Below are positions 10,128 to 20,038 of a stretch of 64,000 bases of DNA, in pieces. The first letter of the stretch is position 1. Each line of letters opens with the position of its first letter. The notes beneath the pieces are model-generated. The model did not search any database and was not told the origin of the DNA. It saw only the letters and a program-made list of their open reading frames with translations. Made by a program: the position numbers and the translations under genes. The stretch comes from Kosakonia pseudosacchari. Its GTDB lineage: Bacteria > Pseudomonadota > Gammaproteobacteria > Enterobacterales > Enterobacteriaceae. The stretch spans positions 62,001 to 126,000 of the forward strand of contig NZ_FXWP01000013.1 of NCBI RefSeq assembly GCF_900184035.1, in the 5' to 3' direction.

Positions 10128-10850
10128 TCAGAACGGGAAATGAATCAGTTCGACATCGCTCTCGCTGACGCGCACCATCGAGCCTTCGCTGTGCCACGCG
10201 CCTAAAACGGCACGGAATGCGGGGGCGTTATTCGCGGTGAGTTCATGCACTGCCGGGCGATGGGTATGACCGTGGATCAACCACTGCACCTGGTGTTTTT
10301 CCATGGCTTCCACCACGGCGTGCTGGTTTACATCCATAATCGAAAGCGGCTTGCTGCTGTTGGCCGCTTTGCTACCCGCGCGCATTTTCGCGGCAATACG
10401 GCGGCGGATAAACAGCGGCAGGGTGAGGAACAGCGTTTGCAGCCAGGGTTGGTGCACTTTGGCGCGAAAGGCCTGATAACCGGTATCGTCGGTGCAGAGC
10501 GTATCGCCATGCATAATCAGCACGTTGCGGCCATACAGATTGAGCACCTGCTCTTGCGGTAAAAGCTTCATTCCACAGGCCTGAGCAAAGCGTTGACCGA
10601 GCAGGAAATCACGGTTGCCGTGAATGAAATAGCACGGGACGCCGCTATCGACGAGAGCTTTAATCGCGTGTGCTATTTGCTGATGTAGCGGGTTGGGATC
10701 GTCGTCGCCGATCCACGCTTCAAACAGATCGCCCAAAATGTAGAGCGCATCGGCTTCACGCGCCGTACCGGCCAAAAAACGCAGAAAACCGGCGGTGATC
10801 GCCGGTTCTTCTGTTTGCAGATGCAAATCTGCGATAAAGAGTGTCGCCAC
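10128..10850 (-). CDS. lpxH: UDP-2,3-diacylglucosamine diphosphatase LpxH
   Basis: This 240-residue enzyme uses a GTG start, as in E. coli. It hydrolyses UDP-2,3-diacylglucosamine to lipid X in lipid A synthesis at the inner membrane. Calcineurin-type metal ligands are visible: [40 protein letters not shown] and the C-terminal GHTHRP. It starts 3 bases after the ppiB stop, so ppiB and lpxH are probably one transcript. Confidence 0.97.
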   Translation of the reverse strand: MATLFIADLHLQTEEPAITAGFLRFLAGTAREADALYILGDLFEAWIGDDDPNPLHQQIAHAIKALVDSGVPCYFIHGNRDFLLGQRFAQACGMKLLPQEQVLNLYGRNVLIMHGDTLCTDDTGYQAFRAKVHQPWLQTLFLTLPLFIRRRIAAKMRAGSKAANSSKPLSIMDVNQHAVVEAMEKHQVQWLIHGHTHRPAVHELTANNAPAFRAVLGAWHSEGSMVRVSESDVELIHFPF

Positions 10851-10853
10851 CGA

Positions 10854-11348
10854 TTACTCGCTGACGTCCACGCTTTCAATCACAACGTCTTCTTTCGGCA
10901 CATCCTGGTGCATGCCGCTGCGGCCGGTAGAAACGCCTTTGATCTTGTCAACAACGTCCATGCCTTCAACCACTTCGGCAAATACGCAGTAGCCCCAGCC
11001 CTGCATGCTTTCGCCGCTGAAGTTCAGGAAGTCGTTATCCGCCACGTTGATGAAGAACTGTGCGGTAGCGGAGTGCGGCGCCTGAGTACGCGCCATTGCC
11101 AGCGTACCACGGGTGTTTTTCAGACCGTTGTTGGCTTCGTTTTTGATCGGGTCTTTGGTGACTTTCTGGTTCATGCCCGGTTCGAAACCGCCGCCCTGAA
11201 TCATAAAACCATTGATAACACGGTGGAAAATCGTGTTGTTGTAGAAACCTTCACGGCAGTAGTCCAGGAAGTTTTTAACTGTTTCAGGCGCTTTGTCATC
11301 AAAGGTTTTGATTACGATGTCGCCGTGATTAGTGTGGAAAGTAACCAT
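10854..11348 (-). CDS. ppiB: Peptidyl-prolyl cis-trans isomerase B (cytoplasmic cyclophilin)
   Basis: The 164-residue cyclophilin has no signal peptide, so it is the cytoplasmic PpiB rather than PpiA. The cyclophilin core is intact: [19 protein letters not shown] (active-site Arg and the Gln-Gly region) and [13 protein letters not shown]. It is divergent from cysS; the 173-base spacer should contain both promoters. Confidence 0.97.
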   Translation of the reverse strand: MVTFHTNHGDIVIKTFDDKAPETVKNFLDYCREGFYNNTIFHRVINGFMIQGGGFEPGMNQKVTKDPIKNEANNGLKNTRGTLAMARTQAPHSATAQFFINVADNDFLNFSGESMQGWGYCVFAEVVEGMDVVDKIKGVSTGRSGMHQDVPKEDVVIESVDVSE

Positions 11349-11521
11349 TATTGCATCCTGTTCTGATAGTGTAGTGCGTAGACCCGCCAGTGGGTCAGAG
11401 ATAGTCGCTTGTTATAGCATAACCGCGAGGCTGGATCACCTTGCAAAGTGTGCTGCTTCGGGTTTGAATTACGGGTAATATATGCGGTTTTCGTTCCACA
11501 CACGTCCACATGGAATCTTCG

Positions 11522-12922
11522 ATGTTAAAAATCTTTAATACACTGACGCGCCAAAAAGAGGAATTCAAACCTATTCATGCCGGGGAAGTCGGCATGTACG
11601 TGTGTGGTATTACCGTTTACGATCTCTGTCATATCGGTCACGGCCGTACGTTTGTCGCCTTTGACGTGGTTTCCCGCTATTTGCGTTTTCTCGGCTATAA
11701 GCTGAAATATGTCCGTAATATCACCGATATTGACGACAAAATCATTAAGCGCGCTAATGAAAACGGCGAAAGTTTTGTCGCGCTGGTCGACCGCATGATT
11801 GTCGAGATGCATAAGGATTTTGACGCGCTCAACATTCTGCGCCCGGACAGCGAACCGCGCGCAACGCACCATATCCATGAAATTATTGAAATTACCCAGC
11901 GCCTGCTGGAGCGTGAACACGCTTACGTTGCCGAAAACGGCGATGTGATGTTCTCGGTGCCGACCGATCCGACTTACGGCCAGCTTTCGCGCCAGGATCT
12001 GGATCAGTTGCAGGCGGGCGCGCGCGTAGAAGTCGCGGAAGTCAAACGTAACCCGATGGACTTCGTGCTGTGGAAAATGTCCAAGCCTGGCGAACCGAGC
12101 TGGCCATCACCGTGGGGCGAAGGGCGTCCAGGCTGGCACATTGAGTGTTCGGCGATGAACTGCAAACAGCTGGGTTCGCATTTTGATATCCACGGCGGCG
12201 GTTCCGATCTGATGTTCCCGCACCACGAAAACGAAATCGCCCAGTCAACCTGTGCGCATGATGGCGAATATGTGAATTACTGGATGCACTCCGGCATGGT
12301 GATGGTTGATCGCGAGAAGATGTCAAAATCGCTCGGCAACTTCTTTACCGTGCGCGATGTGCTCAAGTATTACGACGCGGAAACCGTGCGCTACTTCCTG
12401 ATGTCCGGCCACTATCGCAGCCAGTTGAACTACAGCGAAGAGAATCTGAAACAGGCGCGTTCTGCGCTGGAGCGTCTGTACAACGCGCTGCGTGGTACGG
12501 ACAGCGATAATGCGGAACATCGTTATTTCGAGAACGGTGAGTTGTTCCAGAAGCGCTTCTGCGACGCGATGGACGACGACTTCAACACGCCGGAAGCCTA
12601 TTCGGTGCTTTTTGACCTCGCGCGCGAAGTGAATACGCTGAAGCACGACGGGGATTCACTGGGCGCAAATGCGGCGGCGAAAAAGCTGCGTGAACTGGCG
12701 AGCGTTTTGGGTCTGCTGGAGCAGGACCCGGATCTCTTCCTGCAAAGCGGTGCGCAGGCTGATGACAGCGAAGTGGCTGAGATCGAAAAGCTTATCCAGC
12801 AGCGCCTTGATGCGCGTAAAGCAAAAGACTGGGCGGCAGCCGATGCCGCGCGTGACCGTCTGAACGAGATGGGTATCGTGCTGGAAGATGGCCCGCAGGG
12901 CACAACCTGGCGTCGTAAGTAA
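11522..12922 (+). CDS. cysS: Cysteinyl-tRNA synthetase
   Basis: The protein has 466 residues from the ATG that begins [15 protein letters not shown]; an in-frame ATG at 11510 adds four residues and lacks homology support. The class I signatures are HIGH (LCHIGHGRT) and KMSKS ([10 protein letters not shown]). The zinc site that selects cysteine includes the Cys in [10 protein letters not shown] and the conserved Cys and His residues of WHIECSAM and HHENE. It charges tRNA-Cys in the cytoplasm. Confidence 0.98.
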   Translation: MLKIFNTLTRQKEEFKPIHAGEVGMYVCGITVYDLCHIGHGRTFVAFDVVSRYLRFLGYKLKYVRNITDIDDKIIKRANENGESFVALVDRMIVEMHKDFDALNILRPDSEPRATHHIHEIIEITQRLLEREHAYVAENGDVMFSVPTDPTYGQLSRQDLDQLQAGARVEVAEVKRNPMDFVLWKMSKPGEPSWPSPWGEGRPGWHIECSAMNCKQLGSHFDIHGGGSDLMFPHHENEIAQSTCAHDGEYVNYWMHSGMVMVDREKMSKSLGNFFTVRDVLKYYDAETVRYFLMSGHYRSQLNYSEENLKQARSALERLYNALRGTDSDNAEHRYFENGELFQKRFCDAMDDDFNTPEAYSVLFDLAREVNTLKHDGDSLGANAAAKKLRELASVLGLLEQDPDLFLQSGAQADDSEVAEIEKLIQQRLDARKAKDWAAADAARDRLNEMGIVLEDGPQGTTWRRK

Positions 12923-12923
12923 G

Positions 12924-12950
12924 AAAAAAAGCGGCTTCGGCCGCTTTTTT
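12924..12950 (+). terminator. cysS intrinsic terminator
   Basis: The stem AAAAAAAGCGGC / GCCGCTTTTTT with a TTCG loop lies directly after the cysS stop and ends in a T run. It is a stable UUCG-capped hairpin. Confidence 0.9.
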
Positions 12951-12991
12951 GTTGTTCGTTCAACTCCACTGGTACTGCCGGTGGTCAGTAT

Positions 12992-13516
12992 TTATCCCCG
13001 CCGCATTTTCCACAACAGCAGCATCAGAATCACACCCGGCAGCCACACCCACAGCAGCTCCGAGATAATCACCTGGTGCCCGTACGGTGTGGTGTAGCGA
13101 GACAGTGCAAACGGCGCGACTTTGATCACCTGCCACGGCGCAAAAAATCGTTCATCCGACCACGGCCACAGCCAGCCGACGCCTTTCCCACCGGTAGTGA
13201 TGGAATCCAGCAAGCTGTGCGACAGCAGCGACACGGTGAGAAACGCCCAGCAGCGCGCCAGACTCGCTTTGAAGTGTTTTCGCCCAAGCCAGGTCACCAA
13301 TAGCGGTACCACAAAAGCAAACAGCAACGAGTGGGTAAACCCGCGATGACCGAAAACATTGCCGTAAGCGACACCGAATTTAAACGCCAGCACGTCGGCA
13401 TCGGGCAACATAGCCAGCCCTATCCCTGCCAGCAATAAGCTGCGCGGGATCACTTTACTGCCGAGCCCCAACCCCAGACAAAGCGGAACAGCAGCATGTG
13501 TAACAATCGTTGGCAT
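12992..13516 (-). CDS. ybcI: YbcI, membrane-bound metal-dependent hydrolase family (YdjM-like)
   Basis: This 174-residue inner-membrane protein starts MPTIVTHAAVPLCLGLGLG. His residues of the family are visible in THAAVP, LPDADVLAFKFGVAYGNVFGHRGFTHSLLFAF and LLSHSLLDSITTGG, the HxxxD-like metal sites of the PF04307 family. About four TM helices are predicted by eye. The biochemical role is unknown. It is convergent with cysS and holds its E. coli position near cysS and folD. Confidence 0.9.
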   Translation of the reverse strand: MPTIVTHAAVPLCLGLGLGSKVIPRSLLLAGIGLAMLPDADVLAFKFGVAYGNVFGHRGFTHSLLFAFVVPLLVTWLGRKHFKASLARCWAFLTVSLLSHSLLDSITTGGKGVGWLWPWSDERFFAPWQVIKVAPFALSRYTTPYGHQVIISELLWVWLPGVILMLLLWKMRRG

Positions 13517-13682
13517 AACGCAGGTCTCTGAAGAAAAACGAAATTATAGCCGAAGCGCCTGCCGGGTAAACTGCGGGGTTTTCTGAATCTTTTATTGTCA
13601 GAAGAGAACCAGGATAGCCGGTTTTTAGCCGATGCCAGCTTACAGCCCGTCAGTACGCTGCGGTCTGTCCGACGTGTGCAGA

Positions 13683-14699
13683 TTACGCAGACTCGCGGGC
13701 AATCAGCTGGCCGGAAAGGGTAACGCGCTGCGTTTGTAGAGTGGGCTCTTTCAGCTTACGAATGATCAACCCCGCTGCCTGGCGCCCGGTCTCTTCGCTG
13801 GCGGACGAAACATAGGTAAAGGAAGGCGAGGTGAGATTGACGTGCAGCATATCTTCAAAGCCGACGAGCGCCACTTGCTGAGAAAGGAACACATCTTTGC
13901 CCACCGTATGCCCGGTTTGGTGGATCCCGGCGATGGAGCCTATCATGGCATCCGGCGAGTGGCAGAGCAGGGCGGTAAGGGTGCTATTTTTTTCCAGTAA
14001 CTGGCGGACGGCATAGCTTGCCGCGCGGGTATCATCGCTACAGGCTGGGGTGGCTTCTTCGCGTACTACCAGCCCGTTCTGCGTCATTGTGGTGCGAAAC
14101 CCCAGCAGACGCTGCTGGCGGATCAAATCGCCTTCAATGCCGCCAATGTAGGCAATGTTGCGGTGCCCGCGTTCGATGAGATAGCGCGTCGCCAGGCTGG
14201 CGGCCTGACGGTTATCACGCATGACAAGGTTGCACTCTTCATTGAGCAGCGACTGCGACACCACCACCAGCGGTAGCGGGCAGTCACGAATTTGAGCGGG
14301 AAGCGTTGAGCTGCGCGTATCGGAGGCGAGATAAATCACTCCGGCCACGCCTTGTTGTTTGAAAGACAGCAGGCAGCGTTCCAGGTGATCGCCATCGTTG
14401 AGCGGCTGGCCAAGAAAAACCATGTACCCCTGTTTTTCCAGCTCCTGCACGATGCTGGCCATCACTTTTATCGAGAAGCTGTCGCTGAAATCGCGCAGGA
14501 TAAGCCCAATCAGATTAGACGTGTTGGCGCGAAGGTTGGCGGCAGCAATATTGTGAACATAGCCGAGCGCATCGATAGCGGCATGGACTTTACCGATCGT
14601 CGCTTGTGATATTTTCCCTTTCTGGCGCAGCACCAGCGAGACGGTGGAAACGGAAACGCCCGCCTGTTTAGCGACATCAATGATGCTGACTTTCTTCAA
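13683..14699 (-). CDS. LacI-family transcriptional regulator of the adjacent PTS
   Basis: The 338-residue protein has an N-terminal HTH (SIIDVAKQAGVSVSTVSLVLRQKGKIS) with hinge NIAAANLRANTSN, followed by a periplasmic-binding-protein-like sensor domain. It resembles MalI in sequence style and in lying beside a glucose-family PTS permease, but it is the second gene of the operon, 71 bases after the permease. It probably represses that operon by binding the palindromes at 16315-16343. The inducer is unknown. Confidence 0.85.
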   Translation of the reverse strand: MKKVSIIDVAKQAGVSVSTVSLVLRQKGKISQATIGKVHAAIDALGYVHNIAAANLRANTSNLIGLILRDFSDSFSIKVMASIVQELEKQGYMVFLGQPLNDGDHLERCLLSFKQQGVAGVIYLASDTRSSTLPAQIRDCPLPLVVVSQSLLNEECNLVMRDNRQAASLATRYLIERGHRNIAYIGGIEGDLIRQQRLLGFRTTMTQNGLVVREEATPACSDDTRAASYAVRQLLEKNSTLTALLCHSPDAMIGSIAGIHQTGHTVGKDVFLSQQVALVGFEDMLHVNLTSPSFTYVSSASEETGRQAAGLIIRKLKEPTLQTQRVTLSGQLIARESA

Positions 14700-14770
14700 A
14701 CTCGCTCCCTGATTTTCCCTGTTTTTCCACCTGATATGGCGCGTGCTGGACGCGCCAACCCGGTATCTTA

Positions 14771-16270
14771 TTATTTGCCGATCATTGTGGACATGGTCTG
14801 GGCGATAAATTGCGCCCTCGCGCCGAAAATAACCTGAATACCGCTATCGCCGACAAATACCACGCCGCGCGCGCCCAGGCCGTTAAGGCCATCTTTATCC
14901 ACCATGTCGCTTTTTGCCACTTCCAGGCGCAAACGGGTGATACAGGAACCGACGGAGTCGATATTCTGCGCGCCGCCCAGCATGGCGATGATCTCAGTTG
15001 CCAGTTCGGTGTCGGTTTTATCATCTGCCACTGCGGTAACTTCCGTGCGTCCCGGCGTTTTCACGTCGAAGCGACGGATCACGAAACGGAAGGTGAAGTA
15101 ATAAATCAGCGCCATCGGAATGCCAACGATCACCGCGTTAAGGAAGTTGGTTTGATAACCGTTAAACGACGGCAGGATGCCAAACGATAAGTAGTCGATA
15201 AATCCGGCGGAGAAGGATTTCGCGATGTGCGCGTGTAGCAGATACATCGTCATATACGCCAGACCGGCCATGATGGCGTTAAAAACGTAGAGAATAGGCG
15301 CAACGAAGATAAAGGTGAATTCAACCGGCTCGGTAATGCCCGTCAGGAAGCAGGTCAGCGCCGCAGAAAAGAGGATACCAAACGCGATCTTCTTATTACG
15401 GGTATGCGCTTCGTGGTACATCGCAAGGCAGGCCGCAGGCAGCGCAAACAGCATCAGCGGGAACTCACCCTGCATAAATTTACCGGCGTTCTGGTAGGTA
15501 TCACTGCTAAAGGATTTCACCCCTTCTTCCAGCATTTTGAACCAGATAGTTTGATCGCCATGGATCACCTGGCCGGCCTGCGTGGTGTAATCGCCAAACG
15601 AATACCAGAACGAAGGATACCAGATATGGTGCAGACCAAGCGGGATCAGCGCGCGTTCGACTAAGCCGAAAATAAACGTCGAAGCGGCCTGATTATCGCC
15701 ATTGACGATCACGGAAAGCGCATCGATACCCGCCTGAATATGTTGCCAGACATACGGCAGCAGCAGACCGAGCAAAAAGGATAAGAATGCCGTGGCGATA
15801 GCCACAAAACGCTTACCAGAGAAGAAGCCAAGGAATTCCGGTAACTGCATGGTGTGGAAGCGGTTATAGCACCAGGCGGCAAGAATACCGCAGATCAGGC
15901 CGCCAAAAACGCCCATTTGCAGGGTTGGAATGCCGACCACCATGGCGTATTTCCCGCCCTGCGAGGCCATTTCCGGCGTGATACCTAACATGGTGCCGAT
16001 AGTGATATTGGTAATGAACACCGATACCGCCGCTGAAAGTGCCGCAATCCCGGATTCTGAAGCGAGCCCGACCGCCGAGCCAATGGCGAACAACATCGGC
16101 AGGTTATCGAAGATAACGCCACCTGCGTTCATCATCAGCGGTAAGTGGAATTTATCGCCGAAAGCAAGTAACAAACCAGCGGCTGGCAGCAACGAGATTG
16201 GCAACATTAACGCGCGGCCAATCATCGACAATTTAGACAATGATTTAACAAACCCTGATATCAGACTCAT
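14771..16270 (-). CDS. PTS glucose/maltose-family IICB permease
   Basis: The protein has 499 residues. The N-terminal IIC domain has about eight to ten TM helices and the sugar-site region FLTGITEPVEFTFIF (GITEP is the signature of the Glc family). The C-terminal IIB domain follows from about residue 415, with the phosphorylated cysteine in SVGSCITRLRLEV. There is no IIA domain, so it needs a separate IIA, probably Crr. It transports and phosphorylates an unidentified sugar (glucose, maltose, alpha-glucoside or GlcNAc class). Expression probably depends on the downstream LacI-type gene. Confidence 0.88.
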   Translation of the reverse strand: MSLISGFVKSLSKLSMIGRALMLPISLLPAAGLLLAFGDKFHLPLMMNAGGVIFDNLPMLFAIGSAVGLASESGIAALSAAVSVFITNITIGTMLGITPEMASQGGKYAMVVGIPTLQMGVFGGLICGILAAWCYNRFHTMQLPEFLGFFSGKRFVAIATAFLSFLLGLLLPYVWQHIQAGIDALSVIVNGDNQAASTFIFGLVERALIPLGLHHIWYPSFWYSFGDYTTQAGQVIHGDQTIWFKMLEEGVKSFSSDTYQNAGKFMQGEFPLMLFALPAACLAMYHEAHTRNKKIAFGILFSAALTCFLTGITEPVEFTFIFVAPILYVFNAIMAGLAYMTMYLLHAHIAKSFSAGFIDYLSFGILPSFNGYQTNFLNAVIVGIPMALIYYFTFRFVIRRFDVKTPGRTEVTAVADDKTDTELATEIIAMLGGAQNIDSVGSCITRLRLEVAKSDMVDKDGLNGLGARGVVFVGDSGIQVIFGARAQFIAQTMSTMIGK

Positions 16271-16314
16271 GCTGATTTCCCCCGAAGTAGCGCTCTTTTG
16301 GCGCCGACATTGTT

Positions 16315-16343
16315 AGTAGAACGTTTTAGTAGAACGTTCTACT
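16315..16343 (-). promoter_or_regulatory. Tandem LacI-type operators in front of the PTS gene
   Basis: 16328-16343 is a perfect 16-bp palindrome AGTAGAACGTTCTACT with the central CG typical of LacI-family operators. 16315-16330 (AGTAGAACGTTTTAGT) matches it at 14 of 16 positions, shifted by 13 bases and sharing 3 bases. They lie 45 to 73 bases upstream of the permease start, where a repressor would block transcription. Confidence 0.7.
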
Positions 16344-16454
16344 TATCGTGAGATAAGCCGTAACGGGCTGCAACTAAATTTTCACATTTAGCCAGATGAA
16401 TTAATGATTCTTTGAGGTTGATCGGTAATTAACCGTGATGACGGAAGGGGAATG

Positions 16455-16497
16455 AGAAAGAAAATGCCGGGCTGCGGTGACGCGAAACCCGGCTTGC
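16455..16497 (-). terminator. Terminator after ybcJ (minus strand)
   Basis: Read on the minus strand, the stem GCCGGG/CCCGGC (16488-16493 with 16466-16471) is followed by ATTTTCTTTC. It lies just after the ybcJ stop and closes the folD-ybcJ transcript. Confidence 0.65.
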
Positions 16498-16506
16498 TAC
16501 GCGTGA

Positions 16507-16719
16507 TTACGCGGTGACGGTAACGCTTTGACCTTCAAAACTCACCGTTTGACCGGCGACGATTTTGCAGCGTTTGCGCGTTTCAACCGCGCCATCCACT
16601 TTGACAAAGCCATCGGCAATGGCGATTTTCGCTTGTGCGCCGCTTTCGCTCCAGCCTTCGAGTTTCAGCAGATCGCACAGCTCAACGTGCGGATGTTTAC
16701 CGAGAGAAAATGTTGCCAT
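16507..16719 (-). CDS. ybcJ: YbcJ, S4-like RNA-binding protein
   Basis: This small 70-residue protein is an S4/alpha-L RNA-binding fold (LCDLLKLEGWSESGAQAKIAIADGFVKVDGAVETRKRCKI). It starts 2 bases after the folD stop codon, so the two genes are cotranscribed. A role in ribosome or RNA metabolism is assumed from the fold. Confidence 0.95.
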   Translation of the reverse strand: MATFSLGKHPHVELCDLLKLEGWSESGAQAKIAIADGFVKVDGAVETRKRCKIVAGQTVSFEGQSVTVTA

Positions 16720-16720
16720 T

Positions 16721-17587
16721 TTATACGCCTTTTACATCATGGTATTCTTCACACGCTTGCAGCGTGTTCTGGATCAGGGTGGCGACCGTCATTGGGCCAA
16801 CGCCACCCGGTACCGGCGTAATATACGCTGCTCGCGCGGCGGCTTCTTCATAAATCACATCGCCGACGACTTTGCCATTTTCCAGGCGGTTAATACCGAC
16901 ATCAATCACGATCGCGCCTTCTTTGATCCACTCGCCGGGAATAAAGCCCGGTTTACCCACGGCGACAATCAGCAGGTCGGCGTTTTCCACGTGCTGGCGC
17001 AGGTTTTTCGTGAAGCGATGCGTTACGGTGGTGGTGCAACCGGCCAGCAGCAACTCCATGCTCATCGGACGACCAACGATATTGGACGCGCCAATCACCA
17101 CGGCGTTGAGGCCGAAGGTGTCAATATTGTAACGCTCCAGCAGCGTGACGATGCCGCGCGGTGTACACGGGCGCAGACGCGGCGCACGCTGGCACAGGCG
17201 GCCTACGTTATACGGGTGGAAACCATCAACGTCTTTATCCGGCGCGATGCGTTCCAGCACTTTCACATTGTCGATGCCCGCAGGCAGCGGCAGCTGAACC
17301 AGAATACCGTCAATGGTGGTATCGGCGTTCAGCTTGTCGATAAGCGCCAGCAGTTCTGCTTCGCTGGTGGTTTCCGGGAGATCGTAAGAGCGGGAGATGA
17401 AACCCACTTCCTCACAGGCTTTGCGCTTGCTGCCGACATAAATTTGTGATGCCGGGTTGCTGCCAACCAGTACGACCGCCAGGCCAGGAGCGCGAAATCC
17501 TGCCGCAACGCGCGCCCGAACTTTTTCAGCAACCTCAGAGCGCACCTGCTGCGCAATCGTTTTACCATCAATAATCTTTGCTGCCAT
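16721..17587 (-). CDS. folD: Bifunctional methylenetetrahydrofolate dehydrogenase/cyclohydrolase FolD
   Basis: The protein has 288 residues from ATG 17587 ([19 protein letters not shown]), matching the E. coli length; an ORF start 8 codons upstream is not needed. Motifs are [22 protein letters not shown] (catalytic Tyr and Lys), [10 protein letters not shown], and the NADP loop [17 protein letters not shown], then [15 protein letters not shown] near the end. It interconverts methylene- and formyl-tetrahydrofolate in one-carbon metabolism. Confidence 0.97.
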   Translation of the reverse strand: MAAKIIDGKTIAQQVRSEVAEKVRARVAAGFRAPGLAVVLVGSNPASQIYVGSKRKACEEVGFISRSYDLPETTSEAELLALIDKLNADTTIDGILVQLPLPAGIDNVKVLERIAPDKDVDGFHPYNVGRLCQRAPRLRPCTPRGIVTLLERYNIDTFGLNAVVIGASNIVGRPMSMELLLAGCTTTVTHRFTKNLRQHVENADLLIVAVGKPGFIPGEWIKEGAIVIDVGINRLENGKVVGDVIYEEAAARAAYITPVPGGVGPMTVATLIQNTLQACEEYHDVKGV

Positions 17588-18123
17588 CAGAGAGAGGATT
17601 CCATCTGTCATATCAACTAAGGGGATGGCGACTATTTTGTCAGAAGCGCGGCGCGCTGTCAGTTACCGTTTGCGGATTTCGCCACCGCTGCGCCTGAAAT
17701 CCCGGCAGAGCACAGGTTTTGTCGTCGCGAGTTGTTAACCAAATTTCAACAATTCATCACCCCTAAGAAACGCCGCTATTAAGTCACGGTTACAGGCAGT
17801 TACGGCTATTTCTTATCCGTTTAATAAATAAAAGCCAGGCCTTTTCCTAAGCCGTAATAAGAACAGACCTGGCGTAATGACAGTATTGGCGAATATTTTA
17901 ATTTTTACGAAATCACTATTGTCATGTTGTGGCTAGTTGTTATGTCCACAGAGAAAAATATCGGGTGTTTTCCCTGGGGAGAAATGGGAAGCGAATAAGT
18001 TGTTCCCGATGCGTTATATCTTCACAGGAAAAGGTTCTTTCATCTGGTATTTAGCGTAAGCGAGTCTCAAACGGTTTTCGGCAGGATGTCGGAATCGCAA
18101 CTCTTTATTTCAAGGAAAATAGT
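17588..18123. other. folD-fimA intergenic region
   Basis: This 536-base stretch contains no convincing gene. It should hold the folD promoter (left) and the fimA promoter (right). I looked for flanking inverted repeats of a fimS-type phase switch and for nearby fimB/fimE recombinases and saw neither, so control is probably by FimZ/FimY as in Salmonella. AAGGAAA at 18112-18118 is the fimA ribosome site. Confidence 0.6.
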
Positions 18124-18669
18124 ATGAATATGAAATTAATGGCTAGTTCTGTTGCTGCAGGATTGATGCTGATGGCGGGAGCCGTACAAGCAGACACCGT
18201 AAGCGGCGGCAATGTGCATTTTGAAGGGGAACTGGTGAATGCAGCTTGCGCTGTCAGCACCGCTTCCGCCGACCAGACCGTGACTCTGGGGCAATATCGC
18301 ACCGCCTCCTTCACGGGCGTAGGGGCTACCAGTGGATCGGTGCCGTTCAGCATTGTGCTTAATGATTGTGATCCAAATATCTTCCCGACGGCCTCCGTCG
18401 CGTTTTCAGGCCAGGCCGATGCCACCGATAATACGCTGCTGGCGGTCACCTCCGGTGACAACAGCACAACGGCGAGCGGGGTGGGGATCGAAATTCTTGA
18501 TAACGCCTCCAAAACGCTGAGCCCGGACGGCGCAACCTTCTCCACCGCACAGGATCTGCTTGCAGGCACCAACACCTTGCATTTCTCCGCACGTTATAAG
18601 GCCACCAGCGCGACCGCGACACCAGGGCAGGCAAATGCGGATGCGACGTTCATCATGAACTACCAGTAA
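18124..18669 (+). CDS. fimA: Type 1 fimbrial major subunit FimA
   Basis: The 181-residue pilin has a signal peptide ending AGAVQA/D, the two Cys of the pilin disulfide (AACAVS and LNDCDPN), and the penultimate Tyr of the chaperone-binding beta-zipper (FIMNYQ). It forms the fimbrial rod by donor-strand exchange. Start at ATG 18124, with AAGGAAA upstream. First gene of a fimAICDHF operon of the Salmonella type. Confidence 0.93.
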   Translation: MNMKLMASSVAAGLMLMAGAVQADTVSGGNVHFEGELVNAACAVSTASADQTVTLGQYRTASFTGVGATSGSVPFSIVLNDCDPNIFPTASVAFSGQADATDNTLLAVTSGDNSTTASGVGIEILDNASKTLSPDGATFSTAQDLLAGTNTLHFSARYKATSATATPGQANADATFIMNYQ

Positions 18670-18738
18670 CCCATTACTTTCAGGGATGACGCGGCCTCAG
18701 GGACGAGGCGCTTAATAGTGTAATGCGAGAAATTACCC

Positions 18739-19275
18739 ATGATGAGAACAGGTCTCAGGCAGGCACTCATGTTGTGCATGATGCCTTTACTGGCAAAGGC
18801 GGCAGTCGTTGACGGTGGACGCGTTCACCTGCGCGGATCGCTGGTCAATGGCGCATGTGCGGTTGCGCCGGAGAGTGAAGATTTACATGTACAGATGGGG
18901 CAGCACCGTACGGATGCATTTTCCGGCATCGGCAGTTTCTCTCCCATAAGCACAGGGTTTGCACTGCGTTTAACGGCGTGTGATGCGGATGTGTCCCGCT
19001 ATGTCGGTGTGGTGTTTTCCGGGCAAACGCCGCCGGAAGATCCGCAAGTTTTTGTCGCACACAGCACGGGAGGAGAAGGGGCTGAAGGCATTGGGCTGGC
19101 GCTGTTTGATCAACAGCAACGGCAAATTATACCCAACAGTATGCCGCACGCTTATTCCACGCTGGTTGCCGATGAAATCACGCTGCATTTTTCCGCGCGC
19201 TACCGGGCTATTACGGAACGTATTACGCCAGGACACTTGCGTTCCGATGTCTGGTTTACCCTGGTCTACCCCTGA
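18739..19275 (+). CDS. fimI: Fimbrial subunit FimI
   Basis: The 178-residue pilin-like protein has a signal peptide (ending LAKAA) and the same layout as FimA: Cys in NGACAVAP, second Cys in LTACDAD, and the terminal FTLVYP zipper. It lies between fimA and the chaperone gene, as fimI does in Salmonella and E. coli. It probably terminates or anchors the rod; its exact role is not visible from sequence. Confidence 0.88.
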   Translation: MMRTGLRQALMLCMMPLLAKAAVVDGGRVHLRGSLVNGACAVAPESEDLHVQMGQHRTDAFSGIGSFSPISTGFALRLTACDADVSRYVGVVFSGQTPPEDPQVFVAHSTGGEGAEGIGLALFDQQQRQIIPNSMPHAYSTLVADEITLHFSARYRAITERITPGHLRSDVWFTLVYP

Positions 19276-19321
19276 CGTATTTCTTGCAGGCATCATAATA
19301 TTCTGAAGAGTTGTTTTCGCT

Positions 19322-20014
19322 ATGAACATATTTTTAAAACCAGGTTGGATTGTCAGTCTTTTATTATCTATTTCGCTGCCGGTAAAAGCCGCTGGTGGAA
19401 TAGCACTTGGCGCCACCCGTGTTATTTATCCTGCCGAGGATAAGCAGACCTCTCTTTCTATTTCTAATAGCGATGGAAAATCCCGTTTTCTGGTGAATTC
19501 GTGGGTGGAAAATAGTCGTGGAGAAAAAGAAAAAACGTTTGTCGTGACCCCGCCGCTTTTTGTTAGTGAGCCGGAGAGTGAAAACACGCTGCGGATTATT
19601 TACGCCGGGCAACCATTACCCGACGACCGCGAATCTCTGTTCTGGTTGAGCGTAAAAGCGATTCCATCGGTGAATAAAGAAAACGCCACGGACAAAAACG
19701 TGCTGCAACTGGCCGTTCTCTCTCGCATTAAGCTGTTTGTTCGCCCGAAAAGTCTAACCGGGTTAACGGAAGATGCGCCTGCAAAACTGCAGTTTTCGCG
19801 TCTCGATAAACACCTGAATATCACGAATCCCTCCGCGTATTACATCACTTTGGTGAATGTTCATATGGGCAACCAGAAGCTCGACAATGTCATGGTCGCG
19901 CCCAAAAGCCGCGCCCAGGTGCTTATTCCTCCTGATGTTCAGGGCGGCGTGACTTTCCAGACGGTAAATGATTACGGTGCGCTGACGCCGGTGAAAACCG
20001 TTGGTCTGCCATAA
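19322..20014 (+). CDS. fimC: Periplasmic fimbrial chaperone FimC
   Basis: The 230-residue PapD-like chaperone has a signal peptide to VKAAG. The family motifs are [20 protein letters not shown] (with the conserved Arg that anchors the subunit C-terminus), [16 protein letters not shown] (the F1-G1 edge), and KLFVRPKSL (second conserved Lys/Arg region). It folds pilins in the periplasm and delivers them to FimD. Confidence 0.95.
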   Translation: MNIFLKPGWIVSLLLSISLPVKAAGGIALGATRVIYPAEDKQTSLSISNSDGKSRFLVNSWVENSRGEKEKTFVVTPPLFVSEPESENTLRIIYAGQPLPDDRESLFWLSVKAIPSVNKENATDKNVLQLAVLSRIKLFVRPKSLTGLTEDAPAKLQFSRLDKHLNITNPSAYYITLVNVHMGNQKLDNVMVAPKSRAQVLIPPDVQGGVTFQTVNDYGALTPVKTVGLP

Positions 20015-20038
20015 CACAGACAAATGACAGGGATGCCT

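Noticed and set aside
17588-18123. A fimS-like invertible promoter in front of fimA
   Set aside because: I saw no flanking inverted repeats and no fimB/fimE-type recombinase; the cluster has FimZ and FimY instead.
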